This document shows, piece by piece, positions 23,529 to 31,452 of a DNA stretch of 64,000 nt. The translations under genes were made by a program, and so were the position numbers. The DNA is from Actinomycetes bacterium (GTDB lineage: Bacteria > Actinomycetota > Acidimicrobiia > Acidimicrobiales > RAAP-2): positions 1 to 64,000 of the forward strand of contig JAJYYG010000007.1 of the NCBI GenBank assembly GCA_021801235.1, in the 5' to 3' direction. Numbering within the stretch: position 1 is the first letter of the stretch; each line of letters begins with the position of its first letter. The notes below the pieces were generated by a model. It was not told the DNA's origin. It searched no databases and worked only from the letters and a program-made list of their open reading frames with translations.

Positions 23529-24265
23529 CCGCCGGCTGGTCCGACGGAGGCGTCCAGCATGCCGACCGGCCCCGCAGCAGCCCGGACCGCGAGGCACTGG
23601 CTCACCAGGTGCGCCGGCTCATCGCCGCCGCGGTGCAGTCGCCGGCCGGTCCCGCGGCCCTGGCGGCCGCGGCGGGAGCCCTGGCGTCCGTGGCGGACGA
23701 CCTGGAGGGAGCGGTGGCCGAGGGAACCGATCCCACCGGCCGGCCGACCCCGGACGGGGCGCGCACCGACACCGCTGCCGGCTTGGCCGCGGCCATGCCG
23801 TTCGACGTGGTCATCGGCGTGTCCAACCCGTTGGCGCTCCCGATCACCATCGCCTTCGAGCCGCCCGGCGCGATCGGCCATGCGGTGTTCACGGCGCCCT
23901 ACGAGGGGGCTCCCGGCTGCGTGCACGGGGCGGTGCTGGCCGGTGCCTTCGACATCGTGCTGACTGCGGCCAACGTGGTCGGCGGCTCGGCGGGACCGAC
24001 CCGGACCCTCACCTTGCGGTACCTCCGGCCCACCCTGGTGAACACCGTCTCGCGCTTCGAGGCGTGGGTCACGTCCATCGAGGGGAGGCGGATCCGGAGC
24101 TCCGGGCGCCTCGTGCAAGGGGGGTTGGTCACCGTGGAGGCGGATGGCGAGTTCGTCACGCTCGACCGGCCGCTGGCCGCGACCGGGCGGAGCCCGGTTC
24201 GCAGTGACGGGGGCCCCGCAATTCCCTACTGTGGGGACGGAAGTGGGGCGACGGCGGCGCGGTAA
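23525..24265 (+). CDS. PaaI-like hotdog thioesterase
   Basis: A 246-residue protein whose C-terminal half is a hotdog thioesterase: GHAVFTAPYEGAPGCVHGAVLAGAFDIVLTAANVVGG is the signature helix with its HGG-like HGA segment, followed by LTLRYLRPTLVNTVSRFEAWVTSIEGRRIRSSGRL. Such enzymes release acyl groups from CoA. The N-terminal 90 residues are helical and Ala-rich. GTG 23525 overlaps the preceding stop by 4 bp (GTGA). Confidence 0.85.
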   Translation: MTAGWSDGGVQHADRPRSSPDREALAHQVRRLIAAAVQSPAGPAALAAAAGALASVADDLEGAVAEGTDPTGRPTPDGARTDTAAGLAAAMPFDVVIGVSNPLALPITIAFEPPGAIGHAVFTAPYEGAPGCVHGAVLAGAFDIVLTAANVVGGSAGPTRTLTLRYLRPTLVNTVSRFEAWVTSIEGRRIRSSGRLVQGGLVTVEADGEFVTLDRPLAATGRSPVRSDGGPAIPYCGDGSGATAAR

Positions 24266-24334
24266 GGGCCGGCGTGGGGGAGTGCCGGTGCGTGCGCGCG
24301 CCGGTGGGCGAAGCGGAACGACAGGGGGACCGAG

Positions 24335-25687
24335 ATGGCACGGCAGCCGAGGGATCCGGACGGCGGGGCGTGGACGCGGTGGCGGGCGCGCTCTGTGCTG
24401 GTGACGGCGGGACTGGTGGCGGCAACCGCGTTGACGGCCTGCTCGTCCACGGCGTCGCCGTCGGCCGCCACCTCGGGTTCGTCGGCCTCCGCCCCGGGTT
24501 CGTCGGCGATCCCCGCCTCGGCCTTCGCCGACCGCACCGGCCTTACCTCGACGACGGTCCGGATCGGGAACGTGTCGACCACGACGGGCGGGCTGTTCAG
24601 CGGGGCTCCGGTCGGCGTGCAGGCCTACGCGGCCTATGTGAACTCCACCGGGGGGGTCGACGGCCGGAAGATCGTGGTCGACAGCACCGGGGACACCTAC
24701 AACGACGGGGCGCAGAACAAGGCGCTGACCCAGCAGGACATCGGACGCGACTTCGCCATGGTCGGGAGCTTCTCCCTCAACGACGGCTACGGGGGGACGG
24801 TGCTCGCCGCCAACCCGGGCGTCCCCAACGTCTCCGTCTCCCTGGACCAGGCCACCAACGACCTCCCCAACACGTTCAGCCCCCAGCCGTCGGTGGGCGG
24901 ATGGGAGCTCGGCCCGCTCGTGTACTTCCAGAAGAAGTACCCGACGGACGTGCTCCACGCCGGTGCGCTGATCGCCGGGGAGCCGTCGGCCGAGACGGAC
25001 TGGGCCGGCGAGAAGGCGGCGATGGAGCACCTCGGCTACAAGGTCGTCTACTCGCCGACCTTCCAGATCACCCAGACCAGCTTCACCCAGAACGTGATCG
25101 ACATGCGCAACGCGGGGGTCCGGATCCTCTTCATCGAGCAGATGCCGGAGAACTACGCCTCGGCGGTGTTCCAGGCGCTCGACGCCCAGGACTTCCATCC
25201 GGTGGTGGTGCTCGGCGCATCGACCTACAGCAACGCCCTGGTGGCCGCGTCCGGCGGTCCCGCGGCCACCGACGGGGCCTACCTCGAACAGGCGCTCTCC
25301 CTCTACCTGGGCGGCGACGCTGCGGCGATCCCGGCGGTCTCCACGTTCCTCTCGTGGGTGCAGAAGGTCTCGCCGGGGTTCAAGCCCGACCTCTACACCC
25401 TCTACGGGTGGGTGTCGGCCGAGCTGTTCGTCCGGGCCTTCCGCAACGCCGGGTCTGACCCGTCCCGGGGATCGGAGCTCCGGGCGCTCCGGGCGATCGA
25501 CCACTTCTCGGCGGGCAACCTGATCGCACCCTCCGACCCCGCCGCCAAGACACCGTCCAGCTGCTACATCATCGCCCGTATCACCGGCGGGACGTTCGTC
25601 CGGACCGACGACCCACCCACCAGCGGCCCCACCGGCGGCTACCGGTGCGACGAGCCCTACTTCTACCCGCCGGGGTACAAGGCCTGA
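24335..25687 (+). CDS. branched-chain-amino-acid-type ABC substrate-binding lipoprotein
   Basis: A 450-residue secreted lipoprotein. A signal sequence (SVLVTAGLVAATALTACSS) ends in the lipobox LTAC with the Cys at about residue 35, followed by a Ser/Ala-rich tether. The mature part is a type I periplasmic-binding fold (Peripla_BP_6): VRIGNVSTTTGGLFSG, VQAYAAYVNSTGGVDGRKIVV, AMVGSFSLNDGYGG, FIEQMPENYASAVFQALDAQ. It captures small ligands, by family amino acids or related molecules, outside the cell. No permease or ATPase genes lie beside it, so it is an orphan. Start ATG 24335 follows GGGGGACC. The 3' end overlaps the convergent hydrolase by 25 bp. Confidence 0.9.
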   Translation: MARQPRDPDGGAWTRWRARSVLVTAGLVAATALTACSSTASPSAATSGSSASAPGSSAIPASAFADRTGLTSTTVRIGNVSTTTGGLFSGAPVGVQAYAAYVNSTGGVDGRKIVVDSTGDTYNDGAQNKALTQQDIGRDFAMVGSFSLNDGYGGTVLAANPGVPNVSVSLDQATNDLPNTFSPQPSVGGWELGPLVYFQKKYPTDVLHAGALIAGEPSAETDWAGEKAAMEHLGYKVVYSPTFQITQTSFTQNVIDMRNAGVRILFIEQMPENYASAVFQALDAQDFHPVVVLGASTYSNALVAASGGPAATDGAYLEQALSLYLGGDAAAIPAVSTFLSWVQKVSPGFKPDLYTLYGWVSAELFVRAFRNAGSDPSRGSELRALRAIDHFSAGNLIAPSDPAAKTPSSCYIIARITGGTFVRTDDPPTSGPTGGYRCDEPYFYPPGYKA

Positions 25688-27351
25688 CGCACCGGGGGCG
25701 AACTGGTCTGGGTCGGCACCGGAGTGGAACCGGTCGGAGGCGGGGACGCGGGGGCGGCCGCCGCGGCGAGGACCGCCTCGGCCTGCTGCGCTCCCGGGCA
25801 TCCCGGGGTCGGGATGGCCGTCACCGGATCGGGCAGCAGAGGTGCCTCGGGGATGCCGAAGAGGGTGGTGGGGATGGCGTCGGCCATGGCGATCTCTCCC
25901 GCCACGTCCGGGTGAAGGTTGTCGTTGTTGAAGTAGGGAGGGAAGGGGAGGTCGGGCCGGCACTGGCCGTCGTAGACGTCTCCCATCACGGCCGCCAGGT
26001 CGATCACCGCGTCGAAGCCGGTGGACGGGCCGACCATCCATGCGTCGACCGCGGCCAGGGTGGCCTGCTCGGACGGGGTCCACACCTCCTCGTCGCACAC
26101 GTCCGCCGGACAGGCGGGCGAGTTGGTGGCGCGGGGGAGGAGGGTCACCCCGATGATCCGCTTCCCGGCCGCGTGGGTGGCGGCGATCACCTGCTGCATC
26201 GCGGCGATGATCGACGGCGCGCTGCCGTAGGGCGGGGTCGCGTCGCGCCACCCGAACCAGATGTCGTTGGTGCCGAGCAGGAGGAGGACGTCCTCGGTGC
26301 CGGGAAGGGCGAGGGCGTCCCGGTCGAGACGGGTGACCCCGGGCTGGCCACCCTGCAGGTCGGCGTAGGTGTAGCTCTGGCCCCGGGCGTCGTCGCCGGA
26401 CGGGAAGGCGGTGAGGGTGTTGGCGGTGATTCCCTCGTTGACCACCGCCACCTGCTGGTCGGGCGGCAACCCGGCGATGCGCTGCCGCAGGGCGGTCGGC
26501 CACGCCTGTCCCGCGTCCCGGTAGCCGTCCGTGATGGAGTCGCCGAGGGCGACCACCGTCCCCTGTGACGGCGTGCCCGACACCTCCACCGCGGAGAGCC
26601 AGCGGATCTGCCAGCTGCCTCCCGCGTCGGCGGGGGCCGTCTGCAGAGTGAGGTTCCCGCTGCCGTTGGGGCTCAGGTACGCGTCGATGTGGTCGACACA
26701 GCAGTAGTGGACGCTGACCGGGGCGGGACCGGGGACCCACAGGCTCACGATCAGCGCCTCGCCCGCCTGCACGGCCAGCGCGACCGGCAAGCTGGTGACG
26801 TCGGCACCGGCAGGGACGGTCACCGACGGAGTGCCTCCGGGGAAGGTGACCGCGGCGAGGGTCCCCGGGACGATGCCGGTTCCGGTCGTCCCCGCCCGCT
26901 CGCCGATGGTGGCCGCGCCGAAGGTGACGGGAACCGGCCCCCACTGGTTGGAGAGCTGGATCGCCACCGCGGTCCCGGAGACGGCGACGGTGGCCACGTC
27001 GCGGACCGTGGTGTCCACCGCCGCGACCTCGGGGTATGGCTTGAGCAACAGGTCCATGGGGGAGGTCCAGGCCGTCTGCCAGGCCGGCGGACCAGGCACC
27101 GGCGCGGTCGTGGCCGGCGGCGCGGTGGCCGGCGGCGCGGTCGTGGCCGGCGGCGCGGTGGCCGGCGGCGCGGTGGCCGGCGGAGCGGCTCGGGTGGACC
27201 CGGCCGTTCCCCCGGCGGTGAGCGTCCATCCGGCAATGGCGGTGGCGGCGACCACGGCGACCACGGCGGCGAGAACGGCGAGGACGCGGGACGGGCGGCC
27301 TCGCGGACCGGCCGACACGGCGTCCCACCAGCGCGGGCCGCGCCCGGTCAT
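25663..27351 (-). CDS. secreted SGNH/GDSL hydrolase
   Basis: A 562-residue protein. The N-terminus has a membrane/signal helix (VLAVLAAVVAVVAATAIAGW), then a low-complexity linker of repeated APPAT units (encoded by GC-rich tandem repeats near 27110-27185). The catalytic domain has the block I motif VVALGDSITDGY (nucleophile Ser), GTNDIWFG (block III) and DNLHP (Asp/His pair). An N-terminal beta domain (WQTAWTSPMDLLL to WLSAVEVSG) resembles those of actinobacterial secreted lipases/esterases. It cleaves ester bonds outside the cell; substrate unknown. The start at 27351 places the signal helix about 20 residues in. Confidence 0.88.
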   Translation of the reverse strand: MTGRGPRWWDAVSAGPRGRPSRVLAVLAAVVAVVAATAIAGWTLTAGGTAGSTRAAPPATAPPATAPPATTAPPATAPPATTAPVPGPPAWQTAWTSPMDLLLKPYPEVAAVDTTVRDVATVAVSGTAVAIQLSNQWGPVPVTFGAATIGERAGTTGTGIVPGTLAAVTFPGGTPSVTVPAGADVTSLPVALAVQAGEALIVSLWVPGPAPVSVHYCCVDHIDAYLSPNGSGNLTLQTAPADAGGSWQIRWLSAVEVSGTPSQGTVVALGDSITDGYRDAGQAWPTALRQRIAGLPPDQQVAVVNEGITANTLTAFPSGDDARGQSYTYADLQGGQPGVTRLDRDALALPGTEDVLLLLGTNDIWFGWRDATPPYGSAPSIIAAMQQVIAATHAAGKRIIGVTLLPRATNSPACPADVCDEEVWTPSEQATLAAVDAWMVGPSTGFDAVIDLAAVMGDVYDGQCRPDLPFPPYFNNDNLHPDVAGEIAMADAIPTTLFGIPEAPLLPDPVTAIPTPGCPGAQQAEAVLAAAAAPASPPPTGSTPVPTQTSSPPVRQALYPGG

Positions 27352-27570
27352 CGGGCGGCGGCCCGGCGACAGATCCGTCGGGGCGGCTCCGGAACGTCTG
27401 CGCCACGAGGCGCCGATCGGATCCCCCGGGCTCGGGCACCGGGTTCGGGCACCGGCAGAGACTACTGCCGCCGGGACGAGCGGGACGGCATGCCGCGAGT
27501 CGGCCGGACCTTCCGCGCCGACGGGTGTGGACCACCCCGCCGTCGGGGCCGCGTAAGCTCCGTGCTGCCC

Positions 27571-28353
27571 ATGTGCGGACGCATTGCGCTCTACAGCGAC
27601 CCCGATCGCCTGGCCCGGATCTTCGACGCGGTCGTGGCGGCGGGCCTCGATCCGCCCGGTCTGCCGAGCTACAACATCGGTCCGTCCCGGTCGGTGCTGG
27701 GCCTGGTGGCCACCAGCGCGGCGACCGGTCGCCCTGGTGTCCTCTCTCCGCCCCCGGACCCTGGTGCCACCGCCGCCCGCACCGGGACCGTGGGGACCGG
27801 TGCCGCGCCGCGCCGGGTGATCGAACAGTTCCGGTGGGGGCTCGTCCCGTCGTGGGCGCGGGATCCTTCGATCGGCAACCGCCTGTTCAACGCCCGTGGG
27901 GAGACCGTGGCGGAGAAGCCGTCGTTCCGATCGGCGTTCGCCGCCCGGCGGACGGCCGTCCTCGCCGACGGTTTCTACGAGTGGGCCGCAGTCCCCGGAG
28001 AGCGCAAGCAGGCCTACTTCCTGCGTCGCGCGGACGGTATGCCGCTGGCGCTGGCCGGCCTGTGGGAGCACTGGTCGCCTCCCGGTGGGGCCGGCGATCC
28101 GATCGTCTCGTGCACCATCGTCACCACGGCGGCCGGGGACGACCTCCGGGGGATCCACGACCGCATGCCGGTGGTCCTCGAGGAGCCTGACGTCGACCGT
28201 TGGCTCGACCCTGCCGCATCCGACCCGGGTTCGGGTGCCGCGCTGCTCAGGTCGGCACCGGCCGGGACGTTGCTGCGGGTCCGGGTCGGACCCGCGGTCG
28301 GCCAGGTGAGAAACGACGGCCCACAGCTCATCGAGCCCGTCGCGGACCCCTGA
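27571..28353 (+). CDS. SRAP domain protein (YedK/HMCES-like)
   Basis: A 260-residue protein beginning MCGRIALYSD, so Cys2 becomes the N-terminal catalytic residue that crosslinks to abasic sites in single-stranded DNA. Other active-site residues are visible: NARGETV (Asn), LADGFYEW (Glu) and GIHDRMPVVL (His). SRAP proteins shield abasic sites and have been linked to the SOS response, which fits a window that also carries the ImuABC mutasome. A stretch of Pro/Gly/Thr (about residues 48-78) is an unusual insertion in the N-terminal part. A TAAGCT box lies 11 bases upstream of the ATG. Confidence 0.93.
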   Translation: MCGRIALYSDPDRLARIFDAVVAAGLDPPGLPSYNIGPSRSVLGLVATSAATGRPGVLSPPPDPGATAARTGTVGTGAAPRRVIEQFRWGLVPSWARDPSIGNRLFNARGETVAEKPSFRSAFAARRTAVLADGFYEWAAVPGERKQAYFLRRADGMPLALAGLWEHWSPPGGAGDPIVSCTIVTTAAGDDLRGIHDRMPVVLEEPDVDRWLDPAASDPGSGAALLRSAPAGTLLRVRVGPAVGQVRNDGPQLIEPVADP

Positions 28354-28385
28354 CGGGCCGGGCCGGCAGGGTCAGGAAGACAGGG

Positions 28386-28655
28386 TCAGGCGTCCGATCC
28401 CGCCTTGGCTGCCCGCCGCATCAGCCGAGCCTTGCGGTTGGCCGCCTGGTTCTTGTGGATCACACCTTTCGCCGCCGCCGTGTCGATCCGCTTGACGGCG
28501 AGCCGCAGCGTCTCGTCGGCGTGCTCCGCCCCCTCCTCGATGGCGCTGATCGCCTTCTTGGTCCGGGTGCGCATCTCCGAGCGGACCGCCTTGTTGCGGG
28601 CCTGACGCTTCTCGGTCTGCCGGTTCCGCTTGATCTGGCTCTTGATGTTTGCCAC
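28386..28655 (-). CDS. rpsT: 30S ribosomal protein S20
   Basis: An 89-residue basic protein of the usual S20 length: (M)ANIKSQIKRNRQTEKRQARNK then SEMRTRTKKAI and NQAANRKARLMRRA. S20 binds 16S rRNA early in assembly of the small subunit. The start is GTG 28655. It is divergent from lepA, the usual neighbour, with 259 bp between them. Confidence 0.96.
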   Translation of the reverse strand: MANIKSQIKRNRQTEKRQARNKAVRSEMRTRTKKAISAIEEGAEHADETLRLAVKRIDTAAAKGVIHKNQAANRKARLMRRAAKAGSDA

Positions 28656-28899
28656 AGGTGGTCCTCGTCCTCGTTGTCGCCACCGCCGGCCGGCCGCGCC
28701 CTGCCGATGCAGGTGGACGGGGGCCGTCGATGGCTCTGGAAAGGTGGAATCGGAAAGGATCCCCGGGTGCCGCGACCGCGGCTGAGGCGCCCGAGGGAAG
28801 ACCCGAGGATAGCAGTTTGACGGCTCCGCCTCAACGGCGGGCGACCGGACGGGCACGGTCCGTCGCCGGTGTCCGGGCCGGCCGGGTGCCGCGCTTGGG

Positions 28900-28905
28900 T
28901 ACGCT
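28900..28905 (+). promoter_or_regulatory. lepA -10 box (TACGCT)
   Basis: TACGCT ends nine bases before the GTG at 28915, and no Shine-Dalgarno lies between. The lepA message would have almost no leader. Confidence 0.45.
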
Positions 28906-28914
28906 GGCCTCCCC

Positions 28915-30702
28915 GTGCTCCCCGTCGACCGTATCCGCAACTTCTCCATCATCAGTCACGTCGACCACGGTAAGTCGACGCTGTCCGACCGGATCCTCGA
29001 GCTGACCGGAGCGGTCGATCCCCGCATGATGCGTGAGCAGTACCTCGATTCGATGGACATCGAGCGGGAGCGCGGGATCACCATCAAGGCCCAGAACGTC
29101 AGGGTGGGATGGAAGGAGCACACCCTCCATCTCATCGACACCCCGGGCCACGTCGACTTCGGCTACGAGGTCAGCCGCTCGCTCGCCGCCTGCGAGGGAG
29201 CGGTGCTCCTGGTCGACGCTTCCCAGGGTATCCAGGCCCAGACGCTGGCCAACTGCTACCAGGCCCTCGACAACGACCTCGAGATCGTGGCGGTCCTCAA
29301 CAAGATCGACCTGCCCGCGGCGGACCCCGAACGGTGCGCGATCGAGATCGAGAACGTCCTCGGCCTGGCCGCCGAGGACATCCTCCACATCTCGGCCAAG
29401 ACCGGCGAGGGCGTTCCGGAGCTGCTCGACGCGATCGTGGCCCGGATCCCCCATCCGGTCGGCGACCCCGACGCCCCGTTGCAGGCGCTCATCTTCGACT
29501 CCTCCTACGACCAGTACCGCGGGGTGGTCAGCTCCGTGCGGGTGATGGAAGGGACGCTGGCGTCGACGGCCCGGCTCCGGTTCATCAACGCGGGCTCGAA
29601 CCACGAGATCGAGGAGATCGGGATCCGGACCCCGGCCACCGTTCCCGTCGACGAGCTCGGCCCCGGGGAGGTCGGCTATCTCATCGCCGGGATCAAGAAC
29701 GTGGGCGGTGCCCGCTCCGGCGAGACGGTGACCACGGCGTCGCACCCCGCCCCCGAGGCGCTGGCCGGGTACCGCGACCCCAACCCCATGGTGTTCTGCG
29801 GTCTGTTCCCCATCGACGGGGACGAGCTGCCCGACCTCCGGGACGCCCTGGAGAAGCTCCGCCTCAACGACGCCAGCTTCACCTACGAGCCGGAGTCCTC
29901 CCGTGCTCTCGGGTTCGGGTTCCGTTGCGGCTTCCTCGGCCTGTTGCACATGGAGATCGTGCGGGAGCGACTCGAGCGCGAGTTCGACCTGTCCCTCATC
30001 GCCACCTCGCCGTCGGTCGCCTACGAGGCCTACCTGGACGACGGCACCAAGGTGGAGGTGGACAACCCGAGCGACCTTCCGGAGCCGAGCCGGCTCGACC
30101 ACATCGACGAGCCGATGCTCAAGGCGACCATCCTCACCCCGGCCGAGTACACCGGGACGGTGATGGAGCTCTGCCAGGCCAAGCGGGCCGAGATGGTGCG
30201 GATGGAGTACCTGTCGCCGGACCGGGTGGAGTTCGTCTACAGCATCCCGCTGGGCGAGGTGGTGGTGAACTTCTTCGACCAGTTGAAGAGCCGTTCCAAG
30301 GGGTACGCCAGCCTCGACTATGAGCCTGCGGGGTACGCGACCGCAGACCTGGTCAAAGTGGACCTGCTCATCAACCACGTCCCGGTAGACGCCTTCTCGA
30401 CCATCGTCCACCGCTCCCAGGCCGACACCTACGGGCGCCGCATGGCCGAGAAGCTCCGGGAGCTCATCCCCCGCCAGATGTTCGACGTGCCGATCCAGGC
30501 GGCGATCGGCGGGCGGGTCCTGGCCAGGGAGACAGTCAAGGCCCGCCGCAAGGACGTGCTCGCCAAGTGCTACGGGGGGGACATCACCCGCAAGCGCAAG
30601 CTGCTCGAGAAGCAGAAGGAGGGGAAGAAGAAGATGAAGAACATCGGCCGCGTCGAGGTCCCCCAGGAGGCCTTCGTCTCCGCCCTCCGTCTGGACGACT
30701 GA
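28915..30702 (+). CDS. lepA: translation elongation factor 4 (LepA)
   Basis: A 595-residue GTPase of normal length. G1 SHVDHGKST, the switch I region with [12 protein letters not shown]3 DTPGHVDF and G4 NKIDLP are all present, followed by domains II-V and the LepA-specific C-terminal ([20 protein letters not shown]). EF4 back-translocates or rescues stalled ribosomes under stress. GTG 28915 begins with [18 protein letters not shown]. The genome puts DUF1697 and then the CRISPR locus behind it instead of the hemW-hrcA order seen in many actinobacteria. Confidence 0.97.
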   Translation: MLPVDRIRNFSIISHVDHGKSTLSDRILELTGAVDPRMMREQYLDSMDIERERGITIKAQNVRVGWKEHTLHLIDTPGHVDFGYEVSRSLAACEGAVLLVDASQGIQAQTLANCYQALDNDLEIVAVLNKIDLPAADPERCAIEIENVLGLAAEDILHISAKTGEGVPELLDAIVARIPHPVGDPDAPLQALIFDSSYDQYRGVVSSVRVMEGTLASTARLRFINAGSNHEIEEIGIRTPATVPVDELGPGEVGYLIAGIKNVGGARSGETVTTASHPAPEALAGYRDPNPMVFCGLFPIDGDELPDLRDALEKLRLNDASFTYEPESSRALGFGFRCGFLGLLHMEIVRERLEREFDLSLIATSPSVAYEAYLDDGTKVEVDNPSDLPEPSRLDHIDEPMLKATILTPAEYTGTVMELCQAKRAEMVRMEYLSPDRVEFVYSIPLGEVVVNFFDQLKSRSKGYASLDYEPAGYATADLVKVDLLINHVPVDAFSTIVHRSQADTYGRRMAEKLRELIPRQMFDVPIQAAIGGRVLARETVKARRKDVLAKCYGGDITRKRKLLEKQKEGKKKMKNIGRVEVPQEAFVSALRLDD

Positions 30703-30778
30703 GCGGCGCCGAGCCGGTCCCGGCGACTGCGCCGGTAGGTTCCCGCGTCGCTGCCGGTCCGGCGATAGGGTCCGGCGG

Positions 30779-31351
30779 ATGCGGACGCACGTCGCGCTGT
30801 TGCGGGGCATCAATGTCGGGGGGCGCAACAAGCTGGCGATGGCCGATCTCCGGCAGGTGCTCTCCGATCTCGGCCATACCGAGGTGGCGACCTACATCCA
30901 GAGCGGCAACGCCCTCTTCGCCGCGGCAGACCCGTCGGTCGACGGGGAGCACCTGGCCGTCGGACTCGAGACGGCCATCGCCGGTCGGCTCGGCCTCCGC
31001 CCCCGTGCGGTCGTGATCTCCCGTGACCGGCTCCGTCAGGTGGTCGCCGGCAACCCGTATGCGGATGAGGCGGACCCCAAGGCCGTCCACGCCGTGTTCC
31101 TCCGGGAAGGTCCCACCGCCGACGGGATCTCTGCGGTCGCAGCCGCCGTCGATCGGGCCCGGGCCAAGGGCAGCCGTGAACGAGCCGAGGTGGTGGGAGG
31201 GACGCTCTACCTGTGGACCCCGGACGGGCTGGGCCGGAGCGTGCTGGCCGTCGAGCTCAACCGGGTCGGCGAGCGCAGCACCCCGATGTCCACGGGCACC
31301 GCGCGCAACTGGGCCACCGTCGAGGCGCTGATGGAGCGGCTCGACGGTTGA
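30779..31351 (+). CDS. DUF1697 family protein
   Basis: A 190-residue protein of the DUF1697 family: THVALLRGINVGGRNKLAMADLRQVLSDLGHTEVATYIQSGNALF is the conserved opening, and STPMSTGTARNWATVEALMERL the end. These proteins have no known function. A TAGGGT box (30766-30771) ends seven bases before the ATG, giving another probable leaderless transcript. It is the last gene before the cas operon. Confidence 0.92.
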   Translation: MRTHVALLRGINVGGRNKLAMADLRQVLSDLGHTEVATYIQSGNALFAAADPSVDGEHLAVGLETAIAGRLGLRPRAVVISRDRLRQVVAGNPYADEADPKAVHAVFLREGPTADGISAVAAAVDRARAKGSRERAEVVGGTLYLWTPDGLGRSVLAVELNRVGERSTPMSTGTARNWATVEALMERLDG

Positions 31352-31406
31352 CGGTTCGAACGCCGTCGTACTCCCGCTCATCCGGTCGAGTGTCGCACCC
31401 GTGTCG

Positions 31407-31430
31407 TAACGTCGCAGGCGCCGTGCGACG
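31407..31430 (+). promoter_or_regulatory. cas operon promoter region with 7-bp inverted repeat
   Basis: A TAACGT -10-like box (31407-31412) overlaps the left arm of an inverted repeat: CGTCGCA (31410-31416), seven-base spacer, TGCGACG (31424-31430). The site lies just upstream of the AGGGGGA ribosome site and the cas3 ATG at 31453. It is well placed as an operator or as a 5' leader hairpin. Confidence 0.5.
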
Positions 31431-31452
31431 ATCGGAGTTCAGGGGGAACAGG

